DNA from: Pseudoalteromonas sp. T1lg48
GTDB lineage: Bacteria; Pseudomonadota; Gammaproteobacteria; Enterobacterales; Alteromonadaceae
Direction: 5' to 3'
Length of the DNA: 64,000 nucleotides
Assembly: GCF_002964785.1 (NCBI RefSeq)
Contig: NZ_PQCC01000018.1
Location: 682,001 to 746,000 of the forward strand
The translations under genes and the position numbers were made by a program. Within the stretch, counting starts at the first letter, position 1. Every line of letters starts with the position of its first letter. Shown piece after piece: positions 47,608 to 58,360 of this stretch. The notes under the pieces were generated by a model. The model was not told the DNA's origin and did not search any database. It saw only the letters and a list, made by a program, of their open reading frames with translations.

Positions 47608-48047
47608 TAACGCTCTCCGTAAACCACTTTGGCGCGCTGGGTAAAGGCCTGCACCATGTTTTTCGCGACCTCGTTAAAGACGCGGCCAAACGCCATTTCC
47701 ACCAGCTTGCTGGCAAACTCAAATTCCAATTTTAGGCTCACCTTGCAGGCATGCTCATCTAGGGGCTTAAACTGCCAATGACCATGCAGGTGTTTAAAGG
47801 GGCCATCCACCAAAGCCAGGGCGATGGTGTGGTGCTCGGCGTCGAGTGTATTCTCTGTGGTAAACCACTTTTTTAGCCCGGCCTTGGATATTTCCAATCC
47901 AGCACGCATATGATTTTGCTGCTGAGCAAACACCTTGGCGTCACTGCAATGGGGTAAAAACTCAGGATACGCATCGACATCATTAACTAGGTCGAACATT
48001 TCCTTGCTGCTATACATCACCAGCGCTGATTTTTCTATTTGTGGCAT
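47607..48047 (-). CDS. ratA: START-like protein RatA (CoQ-binding / ribosome-associated)
   Basis: This 146-residue protein matches RatA/YfjG, with SALVMYSSKEMFDLVNDVDAYPEFLPHC and the last-strand motif KVSLKLEFEFASKLVEMAFG. The fold is related to Coq10. In E. coli, RatA was described as binding 50S subunits and blocking 70S formation; a role in ubiquinone handling is the alternative. It shares a base with rnfH, so the two are coupled. It is divergent from smpB. Confidence 0.93.
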   Translation of the reverse strand: MPQIEKSALVMYSSKEMFDLVNDVDAYPEFLPHCSDAKVFAQQQNHMRAGLEISKAGLKKWFTTENTLDAEHHTIALALVDGPFKHLHGHWQFKPLDEHACKVSLKLEFEFASKLVEMAFGRVFNEVAKNMVQAFTQRAKVVYGER

Positions 48048-48210
48048 AACCTCTCCTCACAACAGCGCAATTCTAGCAAGCTTTAGGGCCAGCCCCAAGG
48101 GGCATTCGCAGGACAGGCGTTTAAGGTAAAAACCGGGCGCCGCAACCGACGCTATGCAGGTAATAAAAAACTGGTGTAAATGCGCATACAATCAGTATAA
48201 TGGCGCCACT

Positions 48211-48693
48211 ATGGCAAAGAAAAAAACAGCAAAATCGACCTCAAATACCATCGCGCTCAATAAAAAAGCGCGCCATGAGTATTTTTTACACGATAAATTC
48301 GAGGCCGGCCTTGAGCTTCAAGGCTGGGAAGTGAAAAGTATTCGCGCCGGTAAGGTTAATATCTCCGATACCTATATCCATATTAAGAACGGGGAAGCCT
48401 ATCTATTGGGGAGCCAAATCCAACCCCTAAACAGCGCCTCAACCCACACCATTTGCGATCCAATGCGCTATCGCAAGTTGCTTTTAAACAAGCGCGAAAT
48501 CGACCGTTTGATCGGTGCCACCGAACGCGAGGGTTATTCCTTGGTAGCCACCGCCATGTATTGGAAAAAGTGCTGGGTAAAATTGGAGTTTTACCTCGCC
48601 AAGGGTAAGAAAATGCATGACAAGCGTGCCGATACTAAAGAAAAAGATTGGGCTCGTGAAAAAGAACGGGTCATGAAACACAAAACAAAATGA
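48211..48693 (+). CDS. smpB: SsrA-binding protein SmpB
   Basis: This 160-residue protein has [29 protein letters not shown] and the tail [14 protein letters not shown], as in SmpB. It carries tmRNA into stalled ribosomes for trans-translation. I chose the ATG at 48211 (MAKKKTAKS), the family start. No tmRNA gene is visible within the roughly 300 bp downstream, where it is found in many relatives. Confidence 0.97.
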   Translation: MAKKKTAKSTSNTIALNKKARHEYFLHDKFEAGLELQGWEVKSIRAGKVNISDTYIHIKNGEAYLLGSQIQPLNSASTHTICDPMRYRKLLLNKREIDRLIGATEREGYSLVATAMYWKKCWVKLEFYLAKGKKMHDKRADTKEKDWAREKERVMKHKTK

Positions 48694-48722
48694 AAAAAAG
48701 CGAACCTATGTTCGCTTTTTTT
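48693..48722 (+). terminator. Terminator after smpB
   Basis: A 13-bp stem AAAAAAAGCGAAC/GTTCGCTTTTTTT with loop ctat begins inside the smpB stop codon region and ends in seven T residues. Confidence 0.93.
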
Positions 48723-48989
48723 GTATCCATTTTAAGTAACAAAATATTACCGTCACCTGCCTTCCTTCCACATCTCAAAGCCACTAGTACTGCCCCGTTC
48801 GCCACAAACATGTAAATTAATCTAAACGCTTTTTTACAGATTCAGCCAAAAGACGCATTGCCACAGGCTTGTTAATAATGTTAATTCTATGTTTCTACTG
48901 ATTTTCTACTACACTCCTACGTGGATATTTAGCAGTAGATAATTATGACAACAAAAAATCCCCACAGGGATAATAATAAGGATTTCAGG
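48723..48989. other. Gene-free stretch before the large TonB receptor
   Basis: About 270 bp, AT-rich toward the 3' side. I see no RNA gene (in particular no tmRNA) and no clear operator. AAGGA at about 48979 serves the downstream start codon. Confidence 0.4.
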
Positions 48990-51590
48990 ATGAGAAAGTT
49001 CACACCCAGTGCCTTGCGCACGGCACTCACCTTGGCTTTAGGCACCGGCGCGCTGTCCATGTCGATTCAAGCGCAAGCCGAAGAGACAACGGCGGAAAAC
49101 GTCGAACGAATTGAAATAACCGGTTCGCGTATTAAACGCACCGATATGGAAGGTCCTTCACCGGTACAGAGCATCGGCAAGGAAGATATCGCCAATATGG
49201 GTTATGACAACCTTCAGCAATTGCTAGAGCGTATGCCAGTTGCCGGCAATGGTACCTTCTCGACCCGCGGCAATAACCAGGATTCAACCGCCAACGGTGG
49301 TGCCGCGGTAAGCTTACGTGGCCTAGGCCCCGATGCGACCCTGGTACTAATCAATGGCCGCCGCGTTGCCATCAGTGCCTTTGCCGAGAGCATTACCAAC
49401 TCTTTCGTTGATATCAACTCGATTCCGGTATCGGCCATCGAGCGTATCGATATTCTAAAAGACGGCGCCTCGGCCATTTATGGTTCCGATGCGGTCGCCG
49501 GTGTGGTCAACGTGATCTTGAAAAAGGACATCGAAGGCATCGAAGTGAACCTCGGTTATGGTGGTACCACGGGACCAAACCACGAAGAAACCACTGCCAG
49601 CCTAGTATGGGGTACCACCAGCGACAAAGGCAGCGCCTCGGTTATTCTTGATTACTTTAAAAATACCGGACTTGAAGCCGATGAAATGGGCCGTTTAGGC
49701 ACCGCTAACCAATCGCCTTATGGCGGTATGGATTTTCGTTCATCGCGTGGCTTCCCTGGCTATTTCTATGTCGATGGCGTGAAAACCATTGACCCGGATT
49801 GTCCTGCCGACAGCGCCACCGCGAGCGGTAGCTGTTTATTTGATTACGGCCCTTATGGCTTTATTACACCGCCTGCCGAGCGTGTTGGTGCCATCGCCCA
49901 ATTCGATTATAAATTTAATAACGATATCACCGCCTTTATGGAAATCGCCGCGCAGCATAATACTTCGGAAGCCGGTGGTGCACCAACACCATTGGATGAA
50001 GATGCTGGCTTAACTGTCCCTGGCAGTCATCCAAACAACCCTTTCAACCAAGATATTGAAATTGGTCGTTACCGTACAGTAGATGCGGGCCCTCGCCGTT
50101 GGGACATCGAGTCCGATACCCTGCGCATCGTGGCGGGATTACGCGGTGAAATCAATGACTGGGGCTGGGAAGTAGCAGCGCAAAAAGGCCGCAGTAAGTC
50201 AGAGCAAACCGGCGACCGCTCTATGGGTTGGGTCCGTGTTGACTTCCTGCAGCAGGAAATCGACGCCGGTAACTACAATCCCTTCGGTGGCGTTCAGAAC
50301 TCACCTGAGGTCATCGACCGCATCACCACCAGCCTAGTGCGTCGCGGTGAGTCGCATATGACCTCATTCGATGCCAGCATCAGCGGCGAAGCCTTTGAGT
50401 TTAATGAGCATATGGTCATGATGGCCGCCGGTCTTGAGTACCGCGATGAAGACGTCAGCGATGTGCCTGATGACCAATTCCAGCGCGGTCTGATCTTCGG
50501 CACAGAGTCGGTATCGGCGGCGGCAGAGCGCGACCAGTGGGCTGCTTATGTGGAATTCTCCATTCCTCTAAGCGATGATTTTGAACTACAACTGGCCGGT
50601 CGTCACGATGACTACAGCGACTTTGGTTCAACCACCAATCCGAAGGTAGCTTTTAAATGGGCACCCAGTGGCGAGTTTTCACTACGTGGTTCATGGGCTC
50701 AGGGCTTCCGTGCTCCATCGCTGGCACAAATTGGCTTAGGCCCATCGGAAGAGAGTCAATTCTTCATTGATACTTATCGTTGTCAGGCCACGGGCCAAGA
50801 CTGTGATCTACTCGATTACAATATTGAGTTTGCCGGTAACCCGGATCTTGATGCCGAAGAGTCTGAGTCTTGGAACCTAGGTGCCATTTGGGCGCCGGTT
50901 AACGAGTTCGGCATATCTGTAGATATCTGGAGCATCGAGCAAGACAACAAGATCGACGAACAAGACTTCGGTAGCGTATACAACACCCATTGTAATGACC
51001 AAAACAGCACCGTGTGTGTGCGTCTTCCTCCTGTTGCAGGCCAGAGCCTGGGTGTGATCCAGCAGGTGCACAGTACGTTCGAGAACGTTTCTTCGCAAGA
51101 GGCCTCGGGTATCGACCTATCCACCAACTATAAGATGGATATGGACGATATGGGTCTGCTCAAGTTCAACCTTGAGTGGTCATATATGCACGAGTTCAAC
51201 AAGGACGGTCGTGAGTATATCGGCGAATACGAATACCCGCGTCACCGTGGTTTATTCGCCACCAACTGGGAGTTCCAGGACTTCAATGTCAACATGAACA
51301 TCAGTTATGTGGGCTCGTTTGAAGACACCCCGGATATCAACTTTGACGGTGATCTTGATTTCGACACCGCCAAATCCCGCGATGTTGACTCCCATACCCT
51401 GGTAGATATTCAAGGCGCTTATAACGTCAACGACGATATTCGTATCTCAGTGGGTATGAACAACGTCTTCGATGAAGATCCACCGTTTGCTATCGGTGAT
51501 GGTGATTCCGACCTATACGGTTATGTATCTTCGGTACACAACCCACGTGGTCGTTATATCTACACCAACCTAACATGGCGCTTTAACTAA
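48990..51590 (+). CDS. TonB-dependent receptor (866 aa), ligand unknown
   Basis: The protein has a signal peptide (MRKFTPSALRTALTLALG..., ending SIQAQAEE). The plug domain begins VERIEITGSRIKRTDMEGPSPV, which includes the TonB box region, then SLRGLGPDATLVLINGRRVA and LKDGASAIYGSDAVAGVVN. A large barrel ends LTWRFN. This GSRIKR class is abundant in marine Alteromonadales and often imports sugars, peptides or other nutrients rather than iron. The ATG at 48990 has AAGGA upstream; an ATG at 48945 would add 15 polar residues before the signal peptide. It converges on an AbgT transporter gene. Confidence 0.92.
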   Translation: MRKFTPSALRTALTLALGTGALSMSIQAQAEETTAENVERIEITGSRIKRTDMEGPSPVQSIGKEDIANMGYDNLQQLLERMPVAGNGTFSTRGNNQDSTANGGAAVSLRGLGPDATLVLINGRRVAISAFAESITNSFVDINSIPVSAIERIDILKDGASAIYGSDAVAGVVNVILKKDIEGIEVNLGYGGTTGPNHEETTASLVWGTTSDKGSASVILDYFKNTGLEADEMGRLGTANQSPYGGMDFRSSRGFPGYFYVDGVKTIDPDCPADSATASGSCLFDYGPYGFITPPAERVGAIAQFDYKFNNDITAFMEIAAQHNTSEAGGAPTPLDEDAGLTVPGSHPNNPFNQDIEIGRYRTVDAGPRRWDIESDTLRIVAGLRGEINDWGWEVAAQKGRSKSEQTGDRSMGWVRVDFLQQEIDAGNYNPFGGVQNSPEVIDRITTSLVRRGESHMTSFDASISGEAFEFNEHMVMMAAGLEYRDEDVSDVPDDQFQRGLIFGTESVSAAAERDQWAAYVEFSIPLSDDFELQLAGRHDDYSDFGSTTNPKVAFKWAPSGEFSLRGSWAQGFRAPSLAQIGLGPSEESQFFIDTYRCQATGQDCDLLDYNIEFAGNPDLDAEESESWNLGAIWAPVNEFGISVDIWSIEQDNKIDEQDFGSVYNTHCNDQNSTVCVRLPPVAGQSLGVIQQVHSTFENVSSQEASGIDLSTNYKMDMDDMGLLKFNLEWSYMHEFNKDGREYIGEYEYPRHRGLFATNWEFQDFNVNMNISYVGSFEDTPDINFDGDLDFDTAKSRDVDSHTLVDIQGAYNVNDDIRISVGMNNVFDEDPPFAIGDGDSDLYGYVSSVHNPRGRYIYTNLTWRFN

Positions 51591-51602
51591 AACGCCAAAA
51601 TG

Positions 51603-51630
51603 AAAAAGGCCGCTAAATAGCGGCCTTTTT
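51603..51630. terminator. Bidirectional terminator between the TonB receptor and AbgT genes
   Basis: A 13-bp inverted repeat AAAAAGGCCGCTA/TAGCGGCCTTTTT supplies T runs in both directions. Confidence 0.9.
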
Positions 51631-51659
51631 ATTTGCTGTGTTATACCAAGGACAATCGT

Positions 51660-53216
<1,557 letters not shown>

Positions 53217-53362
53217 TTTGTGACTCCTAACCTAAAAACAGCCACTCGGGCACAGGTCCCGAGTGATTAACACCATGCAGCCTACTTGAAAATTAACATA
53301 AAGGCTACATGCTAAAGCATTAGACTCGCCTAATGCCTGTAACTAGGTAGAGCTTGAAGCCG

Positions 53363-53641
53363 TTAACTGGCCAGGGCTTTCACCTGCTCCCAAATAACCA
53401 CTACATGGTCGCGGTCGGCATCGGTTAGTTCCCCACTATGGTATGCCTTAACCAGGCTCTGCTCAATCTGCTCGTTTAGCTCTGCCGGACTTAGGGCCAG
53501 GTTTTCCACTTGCGCATAACCCACGGCCAAATCGAAATGACCGCGTAAATAGCCGCCGGCAAATAGCTGGTCGTCATCGGCGTGATCAACCAAATCGTCA
53601 AAAAAACGCTGCGCCGCGTCTACATAATTTGAATAAGGCAT
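53363..53641 (-). CDS. yfcL: YfcL family protein
   Basis: This 92-residue acidic protein resembles YfcL, with NYVDAAQRFFDDLVDHADDDQLFAGGYLRGHFDLAVGYAQVE split over its N-terminal half. It has no signal peptide. Function unknown. Its start codon overlaps the stop of the ATP-NAD kinase-like gene by one base. The neighbourhood epmC-yfcL-aroC-prmB-smrB matches the E. coli cluster. Confidence 0.85.
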   Translation of the reverse strand: MPYSNYVDAAQRFFDDLVDHADDDQLFAGGYLRGHFDLAVGYAQVENLALSPAELNEQIEQSLVKAYHSGELTDADRDHVVVIWEQVKALAS

Positions 53642-54771
53642 TACTGCTCCTCATTGTGGCCCACGGCATAGAGCACGTGGTCATTAAAACCTGTGGTTAC
53701 TTGAATATAACCGGATAATTCGTCGTCCAGGGCGCTGTCGCCGGTATCACAAATAAGTGGTCGCCCCTCTAGCGCCTGCAGCTTGCTCTTGGTCGCCACC
53801 ACGATAATGTTTTCTTTGCCTATGGCACGGATCAGGGCCGGACTCAACTGTTGGTTACCACGACCAAACAGGTGGCCCTGGCCGCCAATCAAGGTGATCA
53901 CCAGTTTAGTCGGCTTGTCTTTGCAGGCCTCAAGCAACTGTTGTGCGGTCATATCGCGGCCGATCAATTCCTGATCCTGGACCAGATCAACGCCAAGCAG
54001 GGTATTGTCCAGACCCATTTCTTCCATCACCGCGGCCACGGTTGAACCCGAACCGATGATATATTGCCAATCTTCGTCCATCTCGCTGACCACATAGGCG
54101 GCGATGTCGGCAAGCACCAGCTCGTCCACTTCCTTACCGGCCCCATTTTTCACCGCCTGCACATAGCGCAATTCGCTCGGCACACGCAGTTCACCATAGC
54201 GTTTGGCACGCACCGCACCGGCGCGAAAGGCGTCTTCATCGATATCCATCACATCGCTTTCGGCAAGCGTGACCAGCTCGCCCTTAACCAGCATCTCCAC
54301 CACCCGGCCCGCCGCTTTGGGGGTAATGGCATAGACGCCGGAGTGGATTTTGCAACCGGCGGGAATGCCCAAGGCCGGTACTCGCTCGCCAATGGCATGG
54401 CAAAGGTTTCGTGCGGTGCCATCGCCACCGGCAAATAAAATCAGGTCAACGCCTTGCTCGCACAACATTTGCGCCGCACGCTCTGTGTCCTGTGCCGTGG
54501 TAGGGTGGGCACTGTGATACACCACCTCGACATTAAAGCCGAGCTCCCTGGCCACCAACTCTCCCATACCGCCATTAACGGTATAGATGGTCACATGCTC
54601 TTGATGCGGCAGCAACTGCTCAAGTGCCGCGCGAGCACGCAGGTGCGCCTTGGGCTCTGCACCCAGAGCCATGGCTTTAGCGGCGGTATCGGCACCATCA
54701 CTGCCCTTCAGAGCCACCGCGCCTCCCAGGCCGGCCACGGGATTGATAATAAAACCCAGCTTAAACTGCAT
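53641..54771 (-). CDS. ATP-NAD kinase family protein
   Basis: This 376-residue protein has the NAD-kinase/diacylglycerol-kinase signature FAGGDGTARNLCHAI, an N-terminal FIINPVAGLGGAVALKGSDG segment and a C-terminal part with LIGGQGHLFGRGNQQLSP. It is longer than, and distinct from, the housekeeping NadK. It overlaps epmC by 11 nt and yfcL by one base. Family members are annotated as possible NAD kinases, but the substrate is not established. Confidence 0.85.
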   Translation of the reverse strand: MQFKLGFIINPVAGLGGAVALKGSDGADTAAKAMALGAEPKAHLRARAALEQLLPHQEHVTIYTVNGGMGELVARELGFNVEVVYHSAHPTTAQDTERAAQMLCEQGVDLILFAGGDGTARNLCHAIGERVPALGIPAGCKIHSGVYAITPKAAGRVVEMLVKGELVTLAESDVMDIDEDAFRAGAVRAKRYGELRVPSELRYVQAVKNGAGKEVDELVLADIAAYVVSEMDEDWQYIIGSGSTVAAVMEEMGLDNTLLGVDLVQDQELIGRDMTAQQLLEACKDKPTKLVITLIGGQGHLFGRGNQQLSPALIRAIGKENIIVVATKSKLQALEGRPLICDTGDSALDDELSGYIQVTTGFNDHVLYAVGHNEEQ

Positions 54772-55315
54772 AATCTAGTTCCTTTGGAGGTTGCCATTGT
54801 ATCTGTGTGCGACACAGCGGATAAGGTTGATCATAATGCTGTGCCAGGGCCTTAAGCAATTGCTCGGTGCGCGCATTAAAACCCTGCTCTATCAAGGTCA
54901 GGAGTTTATCATAGACACGCTTTTGAAAGGAGAAGCGACAGGTTTGCTCACCACCTAGGTTATCCGCCGAGACGTTAAAGGTAAAACCGGCGGCCAAACA
55001 CAGCGCCCATTCAATGGCCTGCGGATGCACCTCAACATTTTCAAACTCATGCTGCTGTGCCTTGCTGCGACCATCGGGGCAATACCAGTAGCCGTAGTCT
55101 TCCAATTGACGACGACGCTCTCCGGCCACCAGCCAATGGGCTATTTCATGCAAGGCGCTGGCATAAAAGCCATGGGCGAAGACAATGCGATGATAGTCGC
55201 ACCGGTCGTCGGCGGGCAAATAAATAGGCTCATCGTCGCCACGCACCAATCGGGTGTTATGGGTGGCAAAAAATGTGCGTTCAAAGAGTGTGATTAATTC
55301 GTCAACCTGGTGCAT
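54761..55315 (-). CDS. epmC: Elongation factor P hydroxylase EpmC
   Basis: This 184-residue protein matches EpmC/YfcM: NTRLVRGDDEPIYLPADD, RIVFAHGFYASALHEIAHW (HExxH-type iron site) and DYGYWYCPDGRSKAQQHEFE. It hydroxylates the lysylated Lys34 of EF-P after EpmA and EpmB. I chose the ATG at 55315; a TTG six codons upstream is the alternative. Confidence 0.93.
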   Translation of the reverse strand: MHQVDELITLFERTFFATHNTRLVRGDDEPIYLPADDRCDYHRIVFAHGFYASALHEIAHWLVAGERRRQLEDYGYWYCPDGRSKAQQHEFENVEVHPQAIEWALCLAAGFTFNVSADNLGGEQTCRFSFQKRVYDKLLTLIEQGFNARTEQLLKALAQHYDQPYPLCRTQIQWQPPKELDYAV

Positions 55316-55370
55316 AACTAAGGGTAAATTCAAAACACCGCGCGATTGTACGGGCTTTGGCCGCTAAAGT

Positions 55371-55400
55371 AAAAAACGCAGCCCTAGGGCTGCGTTTTTT
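55371..55400 (-). terminator. Perfect 30-bp palindromic terminator overlapping the aroC stop codon
   Basis: A perfect 30-bp palindrome, AAAAAACGCAGCCC joined by TA to GGGCTGCGTTTTTT, begins at the aroC stop codon (55399-55401) and ends in six T residues. The stem therefore starts inside the coding frame's last codon. Confidence 0.93.
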
Positions 55401-56502
55401 ATTCGGGTCTTTGGCCGGGTATTGGCCCATGCTCGAGGCGTACATCGGGGTTTTGCCCCCGTTGACGCAACAGGTGATCCATCAGGGTGATGGCCATCAT
55501 GGCCTCGGCGATGGGTATGGCGCGAATGCCCACACAGGGATCGTGACGGCCCTTAGTGATCATCTCCACCGCCTCATTACTGGTATTAATGCTCTGGCCC
55601 ACCACGGTAATGCTGGAGGTCGGCTTAAGGGCAATGCTGGCGACAATGTCCTGACCGGTGGAAATACCCGCAAGCACGCCGCCGGCATGGTTCGAGGTAA
55701 AGCCTTCCGGCGTCAGTTCATCGCGATGCTCTGAACCCTTTTGTTCGACCACCGCAAAGCCGTCGCCAATTTCCACGCCCTTCACCGCATTGATGCTCAT
55801 CAGCGAATGCGCCAGCTCCGCATCGAGGCGGTCAAAAACAGGCTCACCCAAGCCCACGGGGACGCCACTGGCAACCACCTTGACCTTGGCGCCGATGGAA
55901 TCGCCTTGTTTTTTCAAATCGCGCATATATTCATCCAGGGCATCAAGCTTGCTGCTATCTGGAAAGAAAAACGCATTTTGCTCAACCTGCTGCCAGTCGT
56001 ACTGCTCGGCCTTAATGGGACCGAGCTGTGACAAACAGGCTTTTACTTCTATGCCATGAAACTGCTTAAGGTATTTTTTGGCAATAGCTCCGGCGGCCAC
56101 ACGAATCGCGGTTTCCCGCGCCGAGGAGCGTCCACCGCCACGATAGTCGCGAATGCCGTATTTGTGCCAATAGGTGTAATCCCCATGACCCGGTCGAAAC
56201 ACGTCTTTGATCTTGCCGTAATCTTTGGAGCGCTGATCGGTGTTTTCAATCAATAAACCAATACTGGTTCCCGTGGTTTTACCCTCGAACACGCCGGAGA
56301 GGATCTTCACTCTATCCTCTTCACGACGCGCTGTGGTGTAGCGACTCTGTCCCGGCTTACGGCGGTCTAAGTCGCCCTGTAGGTCGGCTTCATCGAGCTG
56401 CAAACCGGCGGGACAGCCATCGACTACCCCACCGAGGGCGGGGCCGTGGCTTTCACCAAATGTGGACACCCGAAACAGCTGCCCTATGCTATTACCTGCC
56501 AT
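55399..56502 (-). CDS. aroC: Chorismate synthase
   Basis: This 367-residue enzyme has all three family signatures: [37 protein letters not shown] and the C-terminal [14 protein letters not shown] segment ([11 protein letters not shown], then [17 protein letters not shown]). It makes chorismate from EPSP using reduced FMN. It follows prmB with a short gap, as in E. coli. Confidence 0.98.
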   Translation of the reverse strand: MAGNSIGQLFRVSTFGESHGPALGGVVDGCPAGLQLDEADLQGDLDRRKPGQSRYTTARREEDRVKILSGVFEGKTTGTSIGLLIENTDQRSKDYGKIKDVFRPGHGDYTYWHKYGIRDYRGGGRSSARETAIRVAAGAIAKKYLKQFHGIEVKACLSQLGPIKAEQYDWQQVEQNAFFFPDSSKLDALDEYMRDLKKQGDSIGAKVKVVASGVPVGLGEPVFDRLDAELAHSLMSINAVKGVEIGDGFAVVEQKGSEHRDELTPEGFTSNHAGGVLAGISTGQDIVASIALKPTSSITVVGQSINTSNEAVEMITKGRHDPCVGIRAIPIAEAMMAITLMDHLLRQRGQNPDVRLEHGPIPGQRPE

Positions 56503-56543
56503 ACTTCATCCTCATTCCAAATGGCGCGAAAAATCAGCGGTGC

Positions 56544-57479
56544 TTATTGCCCGAAGTAGGCATCAAGCTGTGCTTTAGAAATCATAAATACCCCAAGGCC
56601 ACCGTGTTCAAACTCTAACCAGGTAAAGGGGGCGTCGGGGTAAAGCATCTCCATATGTACCATAGAGTTGCCCACTTCAACAAATAACAAACCTTGTTCG
56701 GTGAGATGAGCGGAGGCCTTGGCTAATAGCTCACGGGTAACATCCAACCCGTCCTCGCCCGATGCCAGACCCAGCTCCGGCTCATGGTGGAACTCTTCTG
56801 GTAAGTCGGCCATGTCTTCGGCATCCACATAAGGGGGGTTGGCGACGATCAGGTCGTATTTTTCATCCCCCACGCCGCTAAAGACATCGGATAGAATCGG
56901 CATCACTCGATCTTGCAGTTGGTAATCCTGAATATTGAAGTCGGCCACCGCTAAAGCGTCGGGAGAAATATCCACCGCATCCACCAGGGCATTGTCAAAC
57001 GCTTGCGCCAGGGCTATGGCGATACAGCCCGAGCCGGTACACATATCAAGCACGCGCGTGATTTGCTCAGGGTGCTGAACCCAAGGAGAAAACTGCTCGT
57101 TAATAAGCTCAGCAAAGGGCGAACGCGGCACCAGCACACGCTCGTCAACGTAAAACGGCATGCCAGCAAAATAAGCCTGATTGGTTAAATAGGCCACCGG
57201 CGTACGCTCGTTAATGCGTCTTGCGATCAAGGCACATAAATGCTGTTTTTCGCGACTAGTCAGGCGACTGCCCAGCAGGTTTTGCGGGGCATCCATGGGT
57301 AAATGCAATGAAGGTAGAATAAGTGCTACCGCTTCATCCCAGGCATTGTCGGTGCCATGACCAAAATAAATGCCATGGGCGCTAAATTGACTGGTGGTCC
57401 AACGTAGCCAATCGCTAATGCTATGCAGTTCCTGCTGAGCTTCCTGCAGTTCAGCATCGCTAATAAGGTTGTCGTTCAT
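56544..57479 (-). CDS. prmB: 50S ribosomal protein L3 glutamine methyltransferase PrmB
   Basis: This 311-residue SAM-dependent enzyme has the HemK-type N-terminal helical domain, the SAM motif [16 protein letters not shown] and the catalytic NPPY in [11 protein letters not shown]. It methylates L3 Gln150. Length and aroC linkage support PrmB rather than PrmC. Confidence 0.95.
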   Translation of the reverse strand: MNDNLISDAELQEAQQELHSISDWLRWTTSQFSAHGIYFGHGTDNAWDEAVALILPSLHLPMDAPQNLLGSRLTSREKQHLCALIARRINERTPVAYLTNQAYFAGMPFYVDERVLVPRSPFAELINEQFSPWVQHPEQITRVLDMCTGSGCIAIALAQAFDNALVDAVDISPDALAVADFNIQDYQLQDRVMPILSDVFSGVGDEKYDLIVANPPYVDAEDMADLPEEFHHEPELGLASGEDGLDVTRELLAKASAHLTEQGLLFVEVGNSMVHMEMLYPDAPFTWLEFEHGGLGVFMISKAQLDAYFGQ

Positions 57480-57747
57480 ATTCTGTTGCTAGTTCAGCTA
57501 ATAATGTCGCCATTGTAGCGTGTTTAGCGCTAGGTTTTTATGCTTTTTTTACCTGGTATCTGTTTATCCAGTTGGCTTACTTTAAGCTCAACGTAAGTTG
57601 TAGCGGATACGCATGCCGCGTATTTCTACTGCGTTTTCTCATATTCATGTAGAATATCCAGCTAGCACATGCACAGCCTTGTATTAATACCCTGCAAGCT
57701 GCGCCAGAAACAAACAGCAAGAGTCAATAACCCCCAAAGTCTCGGCC
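57480..57747. other. Intergenic region between divergent prmB and smrB
   Basis: Promoters for both genes must lie here. I see no clear operator. CTGTTTATCCAG resembles a LexA half-site only superficially. Confidence 0.35.
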
Positions 57748-58311
57748 ATGAAAAAACAGCAACCTCCGAGTTCGGCCAACACCGAACTGTCGCAAGACGA
57801 CATCGATCTATTTCGCCAAAGCATTGGCTCGACCAAGCGGGTGAAAAACGACACCGTGCGCCTTACCAGCGGGCAAAAGAAGCACATCGGCGAGCGCCAA
57901 CAGGTGCAGCGTCAAAGTAAAACGGAATTCTACTTTTCCGACGAGTACATACCCGATATCGATACCCAGGGTACGGTTAGCTATGTCAAAGAAGGTGAAG
58001 ACAGATATCTCGCCAAGCAGCTAAGGCGCGGTGACTATGCCCCGGAGCTTATCCTCGACTGCCATGGCATGAGCAAAGAAACGGTGAAACTGGAACTGGC
58101 GGCCTTGATCAGCGCGTGTAAAAAGCAACATGTACACTGCGCCTGTGTGGTGCACGGTATTGGCGAGCGCATTTTAAAACACAAGGTGCCTCAGTATCTG
58201 GTGCAGCATCCGGATATTATCGCCATGCATCAGGCGCCATTGGAGTATGGTGGCCGGGGTGCCTTATTGATTCTGATTGACCTACCGGTGGATGTCAGTC
58301 CACTTCTTTAG
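57748..58311 (+). CDS. smrB: Ribosome rescue endonuclease SmrB
   Basis: This 187-residue protein ends in a Smr domain (DCHGMSKETVKLELAALISAC, then VVHGIGERILK and LEYGGRGALLILIDL), with the DxH and GxG motifs. SmrB cleaves mRNA at collided ribosomes. It is divergent from prmB, the classical arrangement. The start at 57748 gives MKKQQPPSS, similar to relatives. Confidence 0.94.
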   Translation: MKKQQPPSSANTELSQDDIDLFRQSIGSTKRVKNDTVRLTSGQKKHIGERQQVQRQSKTEFYFSDEYIPDIDTQGTVSYVKEGEDRYLAKQLRRGDYAPELILDCHGMSKETVKLELAALISACKKQHVHCACVVHGIGERILKHKVPQYLVQHPDIIAMHQAPLEYGGRGALLILIDLPVDVSPLL

Positions 58312-58335
58312 TAACGCACGCACACATACATTATC

Positions 58336-58354
58336 AGGGCCCGCCATGGGCCCT
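58336..58354. other. Hairpin between smrB and the GGDEF/EAL gene
   Basis: AGGGCCC pairs with GGGCCCT around a 5-nt loop between two convergent genes. No T run follows on either strand, so intrinsic termination is doubtful. Confidence 0.35.
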
Positions 58355-58360
58355 AACCCA

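Noticed and set aside
48723..48989. Search for tmRNA (ssrA) downstream of smpB
   Set aside because: No tRNA-like acceptor/T arm or tag reading frame was found in this stretch.
57546..57575. LexA-box-like sequence CTGTTTATCCAG upstream of smrB
   Set aside because: It does not fit CTGT-N8-ACAG, and no SOS gene adjoins it.
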